This document shows, piece by piece, positions 62,332-64,000 of a stretch of DNA of 64,000 nt (position 1 is its first letter; every line of letters starts with the position of its first letter). Made by a program: the position numbers and the translations under genes. This stretch comes from Ceriagrion tenellum (lineage: Eukaryota > Arthropoda > Insecta > Odonata > Coenagrionidae). The stretch lies in assembly GCA_963169105.1 (NCBI GenBank), contig OY720639.1:118069117-118133116 (forward strand). The letters run 5' to 3'. The notes beneath the pieces were generated by a model that was not told where the DNA came from, made no database searches, and was given only the letters and a program-made list of their open reading frames with translations.

Positions 62332-62487
62332 AACCTATTTTAATTTTGACTAAGAGTACATATTAAGAATTTTATTTTAATACCAATATATGTAACATAT
62401 ATTTTTTTTTTATAAACATGACGTGTAGTGGTGCAAAATGACCATGTTGTCGACGCACCCTATAAACCAAATACTACTACTACTACA

Positions 62488-62985
62488 GATGGCTCTAAGA
62501 CTGACGCTGCCTGTGCATGTGCAGTTGTCTCATCCCATCATGGAGCCATCAAGGCGAGGTTGAATCCGCTGTGTAGTGTTTACACAGCGGAACTCCTCGC
62601 AATAAAAATGGCTCTAGGAGGGATAGAAGGAAACAGTGGCTCCTTCGTCATATGCTCGGACTCTCTTAGCGCCCTGAACTCCATTTCTAGCTTTTCTTCA
62701 ATGCACCCAATTGCTCAAGATATACAAACTGCTTTGATATCCCTTAGCAGAAGGGGAATATCTGTATCATTCCTTTGGGTCCCAGGGCATGTGGGTATCC
62801 CTGGAAATGAAAGAGCGGACGCTTTGGCGAAGGAGGCACTTGACTTGGAGGAAATAACTCTGACGCTGGTACCATACGAGGACCTTAAGGCTATCTTGAG
62901 AAAGGTAGCCCTAGAAGAAGTATTTTTTAGAAAAATATAAAATAGAGGAAGGTGCGAATGGCCGTAGCACCTCATAAAACAAATC
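62488..62985 (+). pseudogene. LINE D2, short RNase H fragment with foreign 3' end
   Basis: Begins at ACAGATGG directly after the D1 tail and repeats D1 61519-61950 (RNase H: TDGSKTDAAC, YTAELLAIK, CSDSLSAL, NERADALAK) with few differences. After VALEE it switches to unrelated AT-rich sequence, a short hairpin GGTGCGAATGGCCGTAGCACC (about 62952-62972) and CCTACCTACCTA. The Cys/His C-terminus is absent. Confidence 0.8.
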
Positions 62986-64000
62986 CTACCTACCTATCAA
63001 TTGTTATATTTACGTATTATAGGAAATGGTTTAATTTTGGTTGGCGGTTACGCCACTGGTAGCAATGGCTCAAAGGCACTATATTGACATTTCAATTTCC
63101 ATAAATATTGGTGATTCTCATAAATGTTTCATTATTTCAAGACGTTACGTATATTTTCAATTTCCTCTCCTATCCTTTATTGAATTGGATCCTGGTTTGA
63201 TCTTAATCAAGAACTCCTGAACCTAGAAAATTGTAGCCTCTATTGTAGGGACAACACTTTCTGCCCTCATCTTTTTCCCACCTGAATAAACCACCATAGA
63301 TTACTAATAATCGATTCCACCGGCGGTATTGTGACCAGCACACATCTTCGAGTTTCCTTACCGAACCAGCGTCCCCTCTTATTAAATGAAGAGATCTGGG
63401 GATGGACTGCATATATACCTGCACCTATATGTATTTCATTTTATCCGTAGGTTAGACCTAGTCATATGTATTTGCCACTGCGATGTCCTTATCCTGAGAG
63501 TAGTCATTGGAAAGTTTCAACATACTAGACGTTAAAAAGTAAAGTATTTTGCAGGTGTATACCTGGCCAGTTGCAGTTATCAGCCACTGGGCCTCGGCTG
63601 TTTACTCTATTCAGAATTGAATCTGATGGTAAATCATTGAAAAATGATTGCGAAAAGTATAATCGAAGGTAGTACCTGTGTGATATAACACTTATAGTAT
63701 AGTAAGTAACTGGCTGCAGTGGATAACATCTTAAAATGAAGTTTGCGTCGATTAGTTTTTGGCCGCTGTCACTTTGGGCTGCTTTGCATGGAATGTTGTA
63801 TTAATCATAATTAACTACTTAGGAAGTACCCTAAACTTAACTGTCAAAATATCATGTAAGTGGTTTTGCATCGGAGAGAGCCGCGGTGAAAGCTTTATGT
63901 TTCTTCTTTCCTGATTAAATTGATAAGAAACCCCTCCTTAAAAGCAGTTACTTGAAAAAAATGTCTGTTTGAACTAGAAGACTGGTGGCGGTCATTTCAA
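62986..64000. other. Stretch without recognised gene
   Basis: About 1 kb of mixed AT-rich sequence. Short frames only; no family motif, no terminal repeat and no continuation of the hAT or C1 elements seen. Confidence 0.6.

Larger units (their letters stand above)
58322..62487 (+). mobile_element. LINE D1, complete ends with internal deletions
   Basis: Has the 5'-terminal motif (58322), the covarying 5' UTR hairpin, an ORF1, an ORF2 start, and a full 3' end with hairpin (GGTGC/GCACC, about 62430-62460) and TACTACTACTACTAC. Inside ORF2 about 1.4-1.5 kb (endonuclease to RT fingers) is missing, and about 150 bases are missing after the RT palm. It inserted into the hAT element. Confidence 0.85.

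Overview
The window is eukaryotic and almost certainly arthropod (insect or near relative) nuclear DNA. I find no convincing host gene, tRNA, rRNA or bacterial-style operon. Nearly everything recognisable is transposon: plus-strand LINEs with a zinc-knuckle ORF1 and an ORF2 of EEP endonuclease, reverse transcriptase (RT), RNase H and a C-terminal Cys/His motif (I/Nimb-like architecture, 3' tails of TAC/CTA repeats instead of poly-A); minus-strand Jockey/LOA-like LINEs without RNase H; a Penelope-like fragment; and DNA transposons of piggyBac, Mutator (MULE), pogo/Tigger, hAT and Transib type. The arthropod assignment is inference from this mix, the piggyBac intron and the TTAA/TA target sites.

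Layout. 1-5384: three 5'-truncated plus-strand LINE copies head to tail (A1, A2, A3). 5385-7055: 5' half of a minus-strand piggyBac element. 7254-7844: decayed LINE RT tail. 8594-9604: Penelope GIY-YIG fragment with a hammerhead ribozyme. 10799-14388: minus-strand MULE with a C-terminal Ulp1-like protease and a nearby SGNH-hydrolase-like exon. 15226-16934: a second copy of A3 (A3b). 16935-18215: Tigger-like terminus and uncharacterised DNA. 18216-27489: minus-strand LINE M1, split by the complete plus-strand LINE Copy 1 (19743-25403). 27490-28723: GC-rich tandem monomers. 28724-37000: minus-strand Jockey-like LINEs M2b, M3 and M4. 37223-37440: pogo C-terminal finger fragment. About 37915-41840: LINE B1. 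42151-42960: Transib (RAG1-related) transposase fragment. 43686-57324: LINE C1, broken by Copy 2 (44978-50635) and a pogo element (52532-55874) and cut at its 3' end by a hAT element (57325-58321), which is itself cut by LINE D1 (58322-62487). 62488-62985: short chimeric LINE fragment D2. 62986-64000: nothing recognised.

How the parts work together. Copy 1 and Copy 2 are the only fully intact elements: 385-codon ORF1, 1233-codon ORF2, distinct target-site duplications of up to 14 and 13 bp, and only about ten substitutions noticed over 5.66 kb. They are the likely recent source of active machinery. All the plus-strand LINEs share a 3'-terminal hairpin closed by GGTGC/GCACC before the TAC-type tail. 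Those with 5' ends share a terminal structured motif and a hairpin upstream of ORF1 whose stem shows compensatory base changes between subfamilies. Insertions resolve to a clear relative order: C1 is older than Copy 2, the pogo element and hAT; hAT is older than D1; M1 is older than Copy 1.
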